This document shows positions 1 to 8,602 of a stretch of DNA of 64,000 nucleotides, one piece after another. The position numbers were made by a program, and so were the translations under genes. Origin of the DNA: Sulfitobacter alexandrii. Lineage in GTDB: Bacteria > Pseudomonadota > Alphaproteobacteria > Rhodobacterales > Rhodobacteraceae. Every line of letters starts with the position of its first letter. Position 1 is the stretch's first letter. The notes below the pieces were generated by a model, which was not told the DNA's origin, did not search any database, and saw only the letters and a program-made list of their open reading frames with translations. The stretch lies in assembly GCF_001886735.1 (NCBI RefSeq), contig NZ_CP018076.1, positions 558,001 to 622,000 of the forward strand. The letters run 5' to 3'.

Positions 1-1
1 C

Positions 2-541
2 CGCGCGCGGCTGGCCGAGGCCATCCCCAAACAGCGCGGCCACTTCGATTATCCGGGACAGACCTTCGGCTACTCCTACGACGGAGACCTGATCACGCCG
101 GACGGCACGGCGCCCCCGCCGCTGGATATCGAGACCTACGTGCCCTCGGCCCGGCCCGGGATGCGTGCGCCGCATTTCCCGATCCTGAAGGACGGTGCCG
201 AAGCCTCGGTCCTGAATCTGTTCGAATACGGCAGCTTCACCCTTCTTGCCGCGCCGCAGGCCGCTGACATCGCGGCGGACCTTGTCGAGGGCGCGGAGTT
301 TCTCGGCGTGCCGTGCCGGGCGCATGTCGTGGGGCCGGGGGCCGGGGTGGAACCGGTCGGCAGCGACTGGCTCGATCTCTACGGCATCGGTCCCGCCGGG
401 CTTGTCCTGATCAGGCCCGACGGGCACGTGGCCTGCCGCCTGCCCACGACGGACGCGTACAGCCTGAAGAACCTGACGATGGCCCTCACGGCCTCGACAG
501 GGGCGAAGAGCCCGGCGGTGTCCGGGCAGACAGTTTCATAG
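2..541 (+). CDS. FAD-dependent aromatic-ring monooxygenase, C-terminal part (cut by window edge)
   Basis: The frame is open from the first bases and runs to a TAG at 541, so only the last 179 residues are seen. The segment reads like the end of the phenol hydroxylase/TfdB group of FAD monooxygenases: a GHFDYPGQTFGYSYDGD stretch, then a Y-PSARPGMRAPHF segment, then a thioredoxin-like C-terminal domain. These soluble enzymes use NAD(P)H and O2 to hydroxylate phenolic rings. A GTG at 140 could be mistaken for a start, but the frame continues upstream. It is followed after 12 bases by a quinone oxidoreductase, suggesting one operon. The substrate cannot be told because the FAD and substrate domains lie outside the window. 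Confidence 0.8.
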   Translation, partial: RARLAEAIPKQRGHFDYPGQTFGYSYDGDLITPDGTAPPPLDIETYVPSARPGMRAPHFPILKDGAEASVLNLFEYGSFTLLAAPQAADIAADLVEGAEFLGVPCRAHVVGPGAGVEPVGSDWLDLYGIGPAGLVLIRPDGHVACRLPTTDAYSLKNLTMALTASTGAKSPAVSGQTVS

Positions 542-553
542 CCGGAGGTACCG

Positions 554-1540
554 ATGAGCATTCCCACCACACAACGCGTCATCGTCATCAGCAAGGCGGG
601 TGGTCCCGACGTGCTGGTCCCGGCGGAGGTGCCCGTGCCGTCGCCGGGCGAGGGTCAGGTCCTGATCGAGGTCGCCGCGGCGGGCATCAACCGGCACGAC
701 GTGCACCAACGGGCGAACGGTATCCACCATGACGGGTCGCCGACGCCCGGTCTGGAGGTCTGCGGGCGGGTCGTGGCGGTTGGTGCTGGTGTCACCGCCC
801 CGGCGATCGGCGATCGGGTCATGGCGCTGGTGCAGGGGGGCGGCTACGGCGAATACGCCGTCGCGGCGGCCGCGCTGGCACTGCCGGTTCCGGAAAACGT
901 TTCGGATGCGGAGGCCGCCTGCGTCCCGGAGGCCCTGTTCACGGCCTGGTGGAACTACTTCGGACTCATGGACCTGCAGAAGGATCAGTTCGGCCTTTTC
1001 CACGGCGGCACGAGCGGGGTCGGGCATCTGGCCCTGCAGGCGCTTTCGGCGCTCGGCTACAGGGTGATTGCCACGGCGGGGTCGGAGCGGAAAGTGAAGG
1101 CGGCGAAGGAATTCGGTGCCTTCGAGGCGCTCAACTACAACGACGCCGCACTGGCGGAGAAGGTCCTGGATGCCACGGATGGCACCGGCATCTCCTGCCT
1201 GATCGATGTTTCGGCCGGCGCACACCTGACGCAGGACGTCGCGATGATGGCGCCCGATGGCACCATCGCGCATCTCTCGGCCGGCGGCGGGGCGGAGCTG
1301 AGCCTTCCGCTTCGTTCGATCATGGCAAAGCGTATCCGCATCACGGGATCCTTCCTGCGCCCCCTTGCGCTGGAGCTGAAGACGCAAGTGGCCGATCGTC
1401 TGCGGCGCGAGGTTCTGCCCCTGATCGGAAACGAGGTGCGGCCCGTGATCGCCCAGCAATTCGAGCTGATGGATGCGAAGGGCGCGCATGCGGGGATGGA
1501 GAAGGCCTCGCATATCGGAAAGATCGTGTTGGTTGCCTGA
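554..1540 (+). CDS. Zinc-independent quinone oxidoreductase (MDR/PIG3-like)
   Basis: A 328-residue medium-chain dehydrogenase/reductase. It has an N-terminal GroES-like fold (EGQVLIEVAAAGINRHD) and a Rossmann domain with the NADPH motif GGTSGVGHLALQ near residue 153. The catalytic-zinc ligands of alcohol dehydrogenases are absent, as in NADPH:quinone oxidoreductases and PIG3. The probable role is NADPH-dependent reduction of a quinone or enone. It sits between the monooxygenase and a glutathione transferase, which fits handling of quinone or enone products of ring hydroxylation; that link is inference. The start follows a GGAGG-like ribosome site. Confidence 0.85.
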   Translation: MSIPTTQRVIVISKAGGPDVLVPAEVPVPSPGEGQVLIEVAAAGINRHDVHQRANGIHHDGSPTPGLEVCGRVVAVGAGVTAPAIGDRVMALVQGGGYGEYAVAAAALALPVPENVSDAEAACVPEALFTAWWNYFGLMDLQKDQFGLFHGGTSGVGHLALQALSALGYRVIATAGSERKVKAAKEFGAFEALNYNDAALAEKVLDATDGTGISCLIDVSAGAHLTQDVAMMAPDGTIAHLSAGGGAELSLPLRSIMAKRIRITGSFLRPLALELKTQVADRLRREVLPLIGNEVRPVIAQQFELMDAKGAHAGMEKASHIGKIVLVA

Positions 1541-1574
1541 CCGGCTGCCGCTTGTCCGCAAAGATGGGAGCAGG

Positions 1575-2204
1575 ATGATGAAACTCTACTACGCGCCCGG
1601 CGCATGTTCGATCGGAACCCACTTCCTGATGGAGGAGATGGGCTTGACCTACGACACCGGCCGCCTCGACCTGAAACAGGGGGACCAGCTCAAGCCGGCG
1701 TATCTGGACGTGAACCCCAAGGCCAAGGTGCCGGCGCTGGTGCGCGATGACGGCAGCCTGTTGACGGAGTTCGTGGCCATCGCCTTCTGGCTGGGCAGGA
1801 CATACCCGGAGAAAGGCATGATCCCCGAGGGGATGGAGGCAGAGGTACGCACCCTCGAGATGCTCGACTACGCCGTGGCCACGATCCACATGCAGGGATT
1901 TTCCCGGCTGTTCCGGCCTGCGAAATTCGCCAGGTCGGAGGCGGAACACGACTGGGTGCGCGAGCAGGGCAGGGCCGTGGTGGACAAGGCCTTCGGGATC
2001 GTCTCGGAAAGGCTCGGCAGCTCGGACTTCATCATGGGCGATCGTCTGACGCTGGCCGATGCGGCGTTGTTCTACGTGCTTTTCTGGGGGGTCGACCGGG
2101 TGAAGCTGGATGTCCCGGAAAATCTGGCTGCCTACTACGCGCGCCTGCGCGCGAGACCCTCGGCGCAGAAGGTCTTTGCGGACGAAGGTATCCAGTTCAG
2201 CTGA
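1575..2204 (+). CDS. Beta-class glutathione S-transferase
   Basis: A 209-residue cytoplasmic protein. The N-terminal thioredoxin-fold half begins KLYYAPGACSIGTHFLMEE; the cysteine at 10/11 is where beta-class bacterial GSTs hold the catalytic Cys. NPKAKVPAL supplies the cis-proline and LLTEFVAIAFWL the glutathione-site acidic segment. The helical half carries the conserved LTLADAALF N-capping motif. Two adjacent ATGs (1575, 1578) follow GGGAGCAGG; the second gives the usual MKLYY start. An in-frame upstream extension to 1473 only overlaps the previous gene and is rejected. In this operon it may conjugate or isomerise an aromatic breakdown product; maleylpyruvate isomerase is possible but not shown. 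Confidence 0.88.
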   Translation: MMKLYYAPGACSIGTHFLMEEMGLTYDTGRLDLKQGDQLKPAYLDVNPKAKVPALVRDDGSLLTEFVAIAFWLGRTYPEKGMIPEGMEAEVRTLEMLDYAVATIHMQGFSRLFRPAKFARSEAEHDWVREQGRAVVDKAFGIVSERLGSSDFIMGDRLTLADAALFYVLFWGVDRVKLDVPENLAAYYARLRARPSAQKVFADEGIQFS

Positions 2205-2337
2205 TTGCGCCGGCCCGCGGTCCGGCGACGGGACACCGGCCTGTCCGCCTGCCGGACGCAATTCATTGGAACCTTACCCGCCATGGCCCGCCGCGACATA
2301 GTCGTTGGTACGGTAAACCGCATCGAAGGGGAGGAAG

Positions 2338-2907
2338 ATGCGATACTTGACCCTTATCGAGGATAGGGCGCGTGCCGCAACGCGCTGGCTGGCCCTGATC
2401 GGGTTTGCCGGTCTTCTGGTCCTCGCGATCATGACCACCCTCGATGTCCTCATGCGGTGGCTTTTCGACAATCCCATCCACGGGGTGAACGACGTCAGCG
2501 CCGTGGTCATGGCCGTCGTCATCGCCAGCTGCATTCCAGCCAACCTCGAAGGGCGCAGGAACATTTCCGTCGATGTGCTGGGTGCGATGACCGGACGCCG
2601 GGCGACCCGCCTGCTCGACGCGTTCGGGGGCTTCGTGACCCTGCTCTTCATCGGGGCGGTCGCCTGGCAATTCATTGGCTACGCCGACTCCATGTATCAC
2701 AGCGGCCGCCGCACATGGGTGCTGGCCCTGCCACTGTGGCCATGGTGGGCGGCCGCGACCGCGTTTCTCTGGTTCGCCGCGCTGATCCAGCTCGCCAACG
2801 TCATCCGCGATCTGCATCGCACGTTGACCGGCGGTTCGGACGGCCATGCGTCTCCCCATCCCATACGGCCCGATGCGGCCGACAGCCTCGGGCATACGGA
2901 ATCTTGA
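2338..2907 (+). CDS. TRAP transporter small permease (DctQ family)
   Basis: A 189-residue inner-membrane protein with four hydrophobic segments, the DctQ pattern. It starts after a strong GGGGAGGAAG site. The LMRWLFDNPIHGVNDVS segment after the first helix is typical. It pairs with the large permease, whose ATG shares the last base of this stop codon (TGATG), so the two are probably coupled. DctQ subunits stabilise the large subunit in Na+-driven uptake of carboxylates and related anions. The C-terminal 20 residues are hydrophilic. Confidence 0.88.
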   Translation: MRYLTLIEDRARAATRWLALIGFAGLLVLAIMTTLDVLMRWLFDNPIHGVNDVSAVVMAVVIASCIPANLEGRRNISVDVLGAMTGRRATRLLDAFGGFVTLLFIGAVAWQFIGYADSMYHSGRRTWVLALPLWPWWAAATAFLWFAALIQLANVIRDLHRTLTGGSDGHASPHPIRPDAADSLGHTES

Positions 2908-4205
2908 TGGACCCGACAATTCTCGCCTTTGTCGGCTTCGCCGGCATGTTCCTCCTGATCGGTCTGCATGTGCCGATCGGCGTCGCCATGGCCGTCGTCG
3001 GTGTGAGCGGTTTCGCCGCCATCGCGGGGTGGGCGCCGGCCCTTTCGCTGCTGGCGACCGAACCTGCCTCGACCATGTCCAACCTCGATCTGGCGGTGAT
3101 CCCGCTGTTCATGCTCATGGGAAGCCTTGCGACCACGGCCGGTCTGGCGGGCGACATATACGCGACGGCCGAGGCGCTGATCGGGCACAGGCGCGGCGGG
3201 CTCGTCGCGACCACGGTCGTCGCCAGCGCAGGTTTTGGCGCGGTCTGCGGTTCCGGCGTGGCCACGACGGCCACGTTCGGGCGGGTCGCGCTGCCCGAGA
3301 TGCTGGGTCGTGGCTATTCCGAGAAGATCTCGGCAGGCTCCGTCGCCGCCGGGGGGACGCTCGGGATCATCGTGCCGCCGTCGAGCATCATGATCCTCTA
3401 CGCGGTCCTCACCGAAAATTCGATCCTCGATCTCTTTTCCGCCGCGCTTGTGCCGGCCCTCCTGACGGTGAGCCTCTACCTCGCGGCGATCTTCATCGTT
3501 GCAAGGCTCCGGCCCGAGTCGATGCCCGGCTCGACCCGGCAGCCGCTTGCAACGCGGCTGCGCGTTCTGACCCGTGCATGGGGTGTCATCCTGCTGGCGG
3601 TCGTCGTCCTTGGAGGCATCTACTCGGGCATCTTCACCGTGAACGAGGCGGCGTCCGTCGGCACGGTGATCGCGTTCCTGTTCGCGCTCGGGCGGGGCAA
3701 ACTCAACCGCGAGTCCTTTCTGGCGGTCCTGTCCGAAGCAAGCGTCGCGACGGTCATGATCTACGTGGTCGTGTTCGGCGCGACGATCTTCTCGTACTTC
3801 ATCAGCATCACCGGCGTGGCCGCGAACATCATCGCCGGCATCGAGTGGCTGGACCTGCCGGCCCTCGGGGTGATCCTGCTTCTCGTCCTGCTCTATCTCT
3901 TCCTCGGCGCGTTCTTCGACGAGGTCGCGGCGATCGTCATCACGCTGCCCTTCGTCCTGCCGCTGGTCCTGTCGCTTGGATACGACCCCGTGTGGTGGGG
4001 CATCCTGAATGTCGCACTGGTGGGGATCGGTATGCTGACGCCGCCGATCGGGCTCAACGTCATGCTGCTCAGCTCGATGCGCCCCGATATTCCCCTGTCC
4101 TCGATCTACCGGGGCGTCGTCCCGTTCTTCCTGGCCGACTGCGTGCGCATCCTGATCCTTGTCCTGTTCCCTGCCGTGACCCTGTGGCTGCCCAGCATCC
4201 TTTGA
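2907..4205 (+). CDS. TRAP transporter large permease (DctM family)
   Basis: A 432-residue polytopic membrane protein that forms the translocation channel of a TRAP transporter. Family hallmarks are the PLFMLMG segment early on, the glycine/serine-rich ASAGFGAVCGSGVATTATFGRVALPEM region, GGTLGIIVPPSSIMILYA, and LTPPIGLNVMLL near the end. The start is the ATG that overlaps the dctQ stop; an upstream extension to 2457 is a frame inside dctQ and is not used. The binding-protein gene follows 94 bases later. The gene order Q-M-P is less usual than P-Q-M. Confidence 0.93.
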   Translation: MDPTILAFVGFAGMFLLIGLHVPIGVAMAVVGVSGFAAIAGWAPALSLLATEPASTMSNLDLAVIPLFMLMGSLATTAGLAGDIYATAEALIGHRRGGLVATTVVASAGFGAVCGSGVATTATFGRVALPEMLGRGYSEKISAGSVAAGGTLGIIVPPSSIMILYAVLTENSILDLFSAALVPALLTVSLYLAAIFIVARLRPESMPGSTRQPLATRLRVLTRAWGVILLAVVVLGGIYSGIFTVNEAASVGTVIAFLFALGRGKLNRESFLAVLSEASVATVMIYVVVFGATIFSYFISITGVAANIIAGIEWLDLPALGVILLLVLLYLFLGAFFDEVAAIVITLPFVLPLVLSLGYDPVWWGILNVALVGIGMLTPPIGLNVMLLSSMRPDIPLSSIYRGVVPFFLADCVRILILVLFPAVTLWLPSIL

Positions 4206-4299
4206 TTGCCCGCCCTTCGGACACAATCTGCAAACACCTCGCCAAAGGGGACCGGGCCACCGCAAAATCTGTTCAGAAACGCATATTTGGGAGGATAAG

Positions 4300-5310
4300 A
4301 TGCGTATCAGTCAAATCATTTGTGCCGCAGCGCTTGCCGCGGGCCTGACCGGTCCCGCCATGGCAAAGGAAACGCTGAGGTTCGCCAGTTTCGAGCCCGC
4401 AGGCGCGTTCCTGACCGGTACGATCTTTGCCCTGTGGGCCGAGGACGTCGCCGCGGCATCCGAAGGGACGCTGGAGATCAAGATATTCCCGGGAGGCACT
4501 CTCGGGCGGGATCCGGCCGCGCAGATCGACCTGGTCGAGAACGGCGTCGCGGACATCGCATGGGCCATTCCGGGCTATGCGCCGGGGCGGTTCGACGAAA
4601 GCACCGTGATCGAGCTGCCGTTCCTCGTGAAGAATTCGGAAGCGGCTTCCTATGCCGCGTGGAAGGTCTTCGAGGACGGGCTTCTCGGCGGCGACTACGA
4701 CAAGTTCAAGATGCTCGGGACTTTCTCGAGCCCGCCGAACATGATCGCGGCCACCATTCCGCTGGTCGAGCCGTCGGACATGAAGGGCGTCAATTTCCGC
4801 GCGCCCGGCCCGACGCAGCTCAAGGCGATCGAGGCAACCGGTGCCGTGCCGGTCGGTGGCATCACCGGCCCATCTCTTGCCGAAGCGCTCAACCGGGATC
4901 TCATCAAGGGTCTGTCGACAGAGTTCCTGGCGGTCGAGACCTTCCGCCTCGAAGAATTGCTGACGAACTACACCGTCGTCCCCATGGGCGCGACGCCGAT
5001 GCTCGTGATCATGAACAAGCAGCGCTACGAGAGCCTGCCCGATGCGGCGAAGGCCGCGATCGACAAGTATTCGGGCGCCGCTTTCTCGGAACGCTTCGGA
5101 AAGGCGTTCGACGAACGCGTCGCGACCATCCGGGAGCGTGTGACGGCACGGGATGATGTGACCATCGTCGCGCCCACGGAGGCGCAGGTCGAGCTCTGGC
5201 GCGACGCCACCTCGGTCGCGACCGAGGATTGGCTGGCTGCCAAGGACGGCCGTCAGTCCCTTTATGACGCCTTTGCGGCTGCCATGAAGGAGCATCCCGC
5301 CAGCCAGTAG
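4300..5310 (+). CDS. TRAP transporter substrate-binding protein (DctP family)
   Basis: A 336-residue periplasmic binding protein. The first 22 residues form a signal peptide ending GPAMA before KETLRF. It then follows the DctP plan: KIFPGGTLGRDPAAQIDLVENGVADIAW early, a conserved RAPGPTQLKAIEATGAVPV segment with the arginine that usually holds the ligand carboxylate, and MLVIMNKQRYESLPDAAKAAI. It delivers ligand to the DctQM pair just upstream. The gene ends before a clear terminator. The context suggests an aromatic or carboxylated compound linked to the monooxygenase operon, which is inference. Confidence 0.92.
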   Translation: MRISQIICAAALAAGLTGPAMAKETLRFASFEPAGAFLTGTIFALWAEDVAAASEGTLEIKIFPGGTLGRDPAAQIDLVENGVADIAWAIPGYAPGRFDESTVIELPFLVKNSEAASYAAWKVFEDGLLGGDYDKFKMLGTFSSPPNMIAATIPLVEPSDMKGVNFRAPGPTQLKAIEATGAVPVGGITGPSLAEALNRDLIKGLSTEFLAVETFRLEELLTNYTVVPMGATPMLVIMNKQRYESLPDAAKAAIDKYSGAAFSERFGKAFDERVATIRERVTARDDVTIVAPTEAQVELWRDATSVATEDWLAAKDGRQSLYDAFAAAMKEHPASQ

Positions 5311-5348
5311 CGGGCGGTCCTGCTTTCACGTTCGGCAGGTACGACAGG

Positions 5349-5374
5349 CCGCGCCCCGCAACGGGCGCGGTTTT
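5349..5374 (+). terminator. Rho-independent terminator after the first TRAP operon
   Basis: The 8-bp stem CCGCGCCC/GGGCGCGG (5349-5356 with 5363-5370) has a 6-base loop and is followed by TTTT. It lies 39 bases behind the dctP stop. Confidence 0.8.
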
Positions 5375-5438
5375 CCGTTTCCCGGGGTGCGGCATGCGCG
5401 GTGTTTGCGCGCTCAGGTTGCGGATACGCAAGGTGAAA

Positions 5439-5463
5439 CGCCCGCGCGCTGGGCGCACGGGCG
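5439..5463 (-). terminator. Probable terminator behind the transketolase-family gene
   Basis: CGCCCG at 5439-5444 pairs with CGGGCG at 5458-5463 and the stem continues inside with GCG/CGC. On the minus strand the stem is followed by TTTC. It lies about 28 bases downstream of the stop of the leftward gene. Confidence 0.6.
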
Positions 5464-5490
5464 TCTGGCCGATCCGAAGGAGCCGCGGCG

Positions 5491-7860
5491 TCAGCCGGCC
5501 AGCAGGGTCGGTACCTTTTTCCCGGCGGTCAGGCCCCGGACCCTTTCGACGATCGCGTCGGCGTCGATCCCGTGTGCCTTGTACAGGTCGCCGATGGTGC
5601 CGGTCTGGCCGAAATGCTCGACCCCCAGCGGGACGGTCACATGCCCGGCCACGGAACCGAGCCATGCGAGCGTCGCGGGGTGGCCGTCAATCACGGTCAC
5701 GATCCGGCAATCGCGGGGGAGGGGTGACAGCAGCCGTTCGGCCAGCGACTGCGCCCGCTGTCCCCGGGCGCGGGCGCGCTGCGCGGCGGTCCAGCCGGCG
5801 TTCAGCCGGTCGGCGGAGGTCACCGCCAGCACGCCGATGTCGCGGCGGAATTCGCCAAGCATCCCGGCGGCCCGGATCGCCTCGGGCGCAATGACGCCCT
5901 GGTAGGCGATCACGACCTCGCAGTTCGGCCCCGGCTTGCGCAGCCAGTAGGCGCCGTCGATGGCCCCCTGCCGCCAGTCCGGATCGGGGCGCGGGCCGGG
6001 TTGTTCGATCGGGTTGGTCGACAGCCGCAGGTAGACCGACCCGCCGGTCTCGTCCCTCAGCCATGTGCGCTCGTCCGGGTCGCCCTCGCCGTCGCGCTGG
6101 AGGTAGTCGAAAGACCATTCGAGGATCGCGGCCAGTTCGTCCGCGAAGGCCGGCTCGAAGGCAGCGATGCCATCCTGACTCATCCCGATCAGCGGCGAGC
6201 CGATGGACTGGTGGGCGCCGCCTTCGGGCGCGAGGCTGACACCGGATGGCGTGCCGACCAGCAGGAAGCGCGCGTCCTGGTAGCAGGCGTAGTTCAGCGC
6301 ATCGAGCCCGCGCGCCACGAAGGGATCGTAGACCGTCCCGATGGGAATCAGCCGCCGGCCGAAAAGCGAATGCGACAGGCCCGCCGCGCCCAGCATGAGC
6401 ATGAGGTTCATCTCGGCGATGCCGAGTTCGAAATGCTGGCCCTCGGGCGCGAAATCCCACTTGGCGGTCGAGGGGATCTTTTCCTCGCGGAACGTATCCG
6501 TCTGCGTCTCGCGCGCAAAAAGCTTGCGACGGTTGACCCAGGGCCCGAGGGACGTGGTGCCGGTCACATCCGGCGACATGGTGATGATGCGTTCGGCCAG
6601 CGCGCTGTCGCTCCGCCCGATGGTGTCCAAAAGCTTGCCGAAAGCCATCTGGCTTGCGATCTCGGCATCCTTCGGCACGGCGATCTCGGGCACCGCGATC
6701 CGCGCGTCGTCGTGGCGGCGGGTGCCACGGGCAAAGAACGGCACCTTGGACAGCCAGTCACGATAGGCGTCGGGGTCCGGCACGGTCGCCATCGGCTCCC
6801 ATTCCGTGCCGTCCTCCACGCCCATATGGGCCTTCCATTCGGCCATCTGGGCGGTCGTCATCAGCCCGCCGTGGTTGTCCTTGTGGCCCGCGATCGGCGT
6901 GCCCCAGCCCTTGATCGTATAGGCGAGGAAGCAGGTCGGCCTGTCGTGGTCTATGGCGGCGAAGGTGTCGGCCATGGTCTGCACGCAGTTGCCGCCGAGA
7001 TTCTCCATCAGCGCGGCCAGTTCGGCATCGCTGCGCCGTTCGATCAGGCGGCTGACCGGGCCCTGATCGCCCAGCTCGTCCAGCAGCCGTTTCCGCCAGA
7101 CGGCGCCGCCCTGATAGGTAAGCGCGGAGTAAAGCTGGTTCGGACACTTTTCGATCCAGTCGCGCAGGGCCTCGCCGCCCTCCTCCTCGAATGCGGCTCG
7201 TTGCAGCGCGCCGTATTTCACCCGCACCACGTCCCAGCCGAAGGCGTCGAAGATCTTCTCGATCCGCTGCCAGAGCCCTTCGCGGATCACCCCGTCGAGC
7301 GACTGGCGGTTGTAGTCGATGATCCACCAGGTGTTGCGCAGGCCGTTCTTCCACCCCTCCTGCAGGCATTCATAGATGTTGCCCTCGTCCAGTTCGGCAT
7401 CGCCCACGAGCGCGATCATCCGCCCCGGCGCCACGTCCCGTCCCCAGTCCTTGGCGGTGACGTAGTCCTGCGTCAGCGAAGCGAAGGAAGTGATCGCCAC
7501 GCCGAGACCGACGGACCCGGTGGAGAAATCCACGTCGTCGATGTCCTTGGTCCTGCTGGGATAGCTTTGTGCGCCGCCGAGGCCGCGGAAATTCTCCAGT
7601 TTCTCGCGGGTGGTGTTGCCCATCAGGTACTGGATGGCGTGGAACACCGGCGAGGCGTGCGGTTTGACCGCCACGCGATCCTCGGGCCTCAGGGCGGAGA
7701 AATAGAGCGCCGTCATGATCGACACCATCGAGGCGGAACTGGCCTGGTGCCCGCCGACCTTGATCCCGTCCACCTTGGGCCGGATGTGGTTGGCGTGGTG
7801 GATCATCCAGTGGGACAGCCACAGCAGGCGCTGCTCGGTCAGCTTGAGATTCGACGTCAT
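5491..7860 (-). CDS. Transketolase / homodimeric pyruvate dehydrogenase E1-like ThDP enzyme
   Basis: A 789-residue cytoplasmic thiamine-diphosphate enzyme that keeps all three domains of the transketolase/AceE fold on one chain. The ThDP/Mg motif GDAELDEGN lies near residue 150 with the closing asparagine in IIDYNRQS, and FELGIAEMN holds the glutamate that activates the cofactor. The C-terminal domain ends with the transketolase-type GVEHFGQTGTIGDLYKAHGI. It is closer in plan to single-chain 2-oxoacid dehydrogenase E1 (AceE, MdeB) than to sugar transketolase, but is shorter than AceE. No E2 or E3 gene is near. A divergent Lrp/AsnC regulator shares its promoter region, the arrangement known for mdeB/mdeR. 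The substrate is open: pyruvate, 2-oxobutyrate or a sugar phosphate. Confidence 0.85.
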   Translation of the reverse strand: MTSNLKLTEQRLLWLSHWMIHHANHIRPKVDGIKVGGHQASSASMVSIMTALYFSALRPEDRVAVKPHASPVFHAIQYLMGNTTREKLENFRGLGGAQSYPSRTKDIDDVDFSTGSVGLGVAITSFASLTQDYVTAKDWGRDVAPGRMIALVGDAELDEGNIYECLQEGWKNGLRNTWWIIDYNRQSLDGVIREGLWQRIEKIFDAFGWDVVRVKYGALQRAAFEEEGGEALRDWIEKCPNQLYSALTYQGGAVWRKRLLDELGDQGPVSRLIERRSDAELAALMENLGGNCVQTMADTFAAIDHDRPTCFLAYTIKGWGTPIAGHKDNHGGLMTTAQMAEWKAHMGVEDGTEWEPMATVPDPDAYRDWLSKVPFFARGTRRHDDARIAVPEIAVPKDAEIASQMAFGKLLDTIGRSDSALAERIITMSPDVTGTTSLGPWVNRRKLFARETQTDTFREEKIPSTAKWDFAPEGQHFELGIAEMNLMLMLGAAGLSHSLFGRRLIPIGTVYDPFVARGLDALNYACYQDARFLLVGTPSGVSLAPEGGAHQSIGSPLIGMSQDGIAAFEPAFADELAAILEWSFDYLQRDGEGDPDERTWLRDETGGSVYLRLSTNPIEQPGPRPDPDWRQGAIDGAYWLRKPGPNCEVVIAYQGVIAPEAIRAAGMLGEFRRDIGVLAVTSADRLNAGWTAAQRARARGQRAQSLAERLLSPLPRDCRIVTVIDGHPATLAWLGSVAGHVTVPLGVEHFGQTGTIGDLYKAHGIDADAIVERVRGLTAGKKVPTLLAG

Positions 7861-7943
7861 TCATTCCTCCGTTCGTTCGCGCGGAGTATCGCATTCCCGC
7901 CGTAGCGAGTCCGAGCGAAGGCGGTTGCGCTAAGGCCGAAATT

Positions 7944-7955
7944 TGAAGATATTCA
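7944..7955. promoter_or_regulatory. Candidate Lrp-type operator in the divergent promoter region
   Basis: TGAAGATATTCA is a 12-base near-palindrome (10 of 12 positions symmetric) in an AT-rich patch of the 128-base gap between the E1-like gene and the lrp-like gene. It lies 33 bases before the lrp start. Lrp sites are loose, so this is only suggestive. Confidence 0.3.
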
Positions 7956-7988
7956 GCATGGAATTAGAAATACTGAGGGATTTGCGCC

Positions 7989-8444
7989 ATGATCGACAAA
8001 ATCGATGGTGACATCATGAAGGCGTTGATCCGGAACGGCCGGGCCTCGATCAACGAGATTTCCGAGAGTGTCGGTCTGAGCCAGACGCCCGTCGCGCGGC
8101 GTATCCGCAGGCTCGAGCAGGACGGGATCATCACCGGCTACACGGCACTGGTCGACGAGGCCGAACTGGGATTCGCGGTGTCGGTCTTCGTCTCCGTCAA
8201 GCTCGACCGGCAGGTGGACGAAGCGCTGGAGACCTTCGAGGCCGCGATCTCGGACTATCCGGAGGTCGTCGACTGCTGGCTGATGACCGGCAGCCGCGAC
8301 TATCTTCTCAGGATCGCGACCGAAAGCCTGAAGACCTTCGAGGTCTTTCTGGTCGGCAAGCTCACGAAGGTGCACGGGGTCGCTTCCATCGAAAGCTCAA
8401 TCCCCCTGCGGCGCGTCAAGTCCGGGCTGTCGCGCGCGATCTGA
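7989..8444 (+). CDS. Lrp/AsnC family transcriptional regulator
   Basis: A 151-residue DNA-binding protein. The N-terminal winged helix-turn-helix is seen in MIDKIDGDIMKALIRNGR, then SINEISESVGLSQTPVARRIRRLEQDGII. The C-terminal RAM domain (residues about 65-145) has the family signature GSRDYLLRIA for ligand binding and oligomerisation. Such proteins respond to an amino acid or 2-oxo acid. It is divergent from the E1-like enzyme at 5491-7860 and is probably its regulator, as with MdeR and MdeB in Pseudomonas. Confidence 0.92.
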   Translation: MIDKIDGDIMKALIRNGRASINEISESVGLSQTPVARRIRRLEQDGIITGYTALVDEAELGFAVSVFVSVKLDRQVDEALETFEAAISDYPEVVDCWLMTGSRDYLLRIATESLKTFEVFLVGKLTKVHGVASIESSIPLRRVKSGLSRAI

Positions 8445-8602
8445 CCTCGTGGAACTGCGCGCCGAAGTCGTGGGAAAGATTCGCACCGAGAATTCAAAGT
8501 CGATCGATCCGTTTGTGCTGGTGAACATGACCCGGACTGTATCGGGGCAGATGGGCTCCGTCCCCGGACATTCCTTGTCGAGGACGGAGGCAGTAGGTTT
8601 TG

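Noticed and set aside
536-1561. Long open frame on the minus strand over the quinone oxidoreductase
   Set aside because: It is the antisense frame of a well-supported MDR gene in high-GC DNA, with Arg/His-rich low-complexity content and no family motif.
2697-4265. 522-codon minus-strand frame opposite the DctM gene
   Set aside because: The product is almost all R, D, H, Q and G, the usual antisense shadow of a hydrophobic membrane protein.
2846-4348. 500-codon plus-strand frame overlapping the DctM gene in another frame
   Set aside because: Arg-rich shadow of dctM with no ribosome site of its own; the DctM frame has all family motifs.
6001-7905. 634-codon plus-strand frame opposite the transketolase-family gene
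   Set aside because: No recognisable domain. The opposite frame has complete ThDP motifs.
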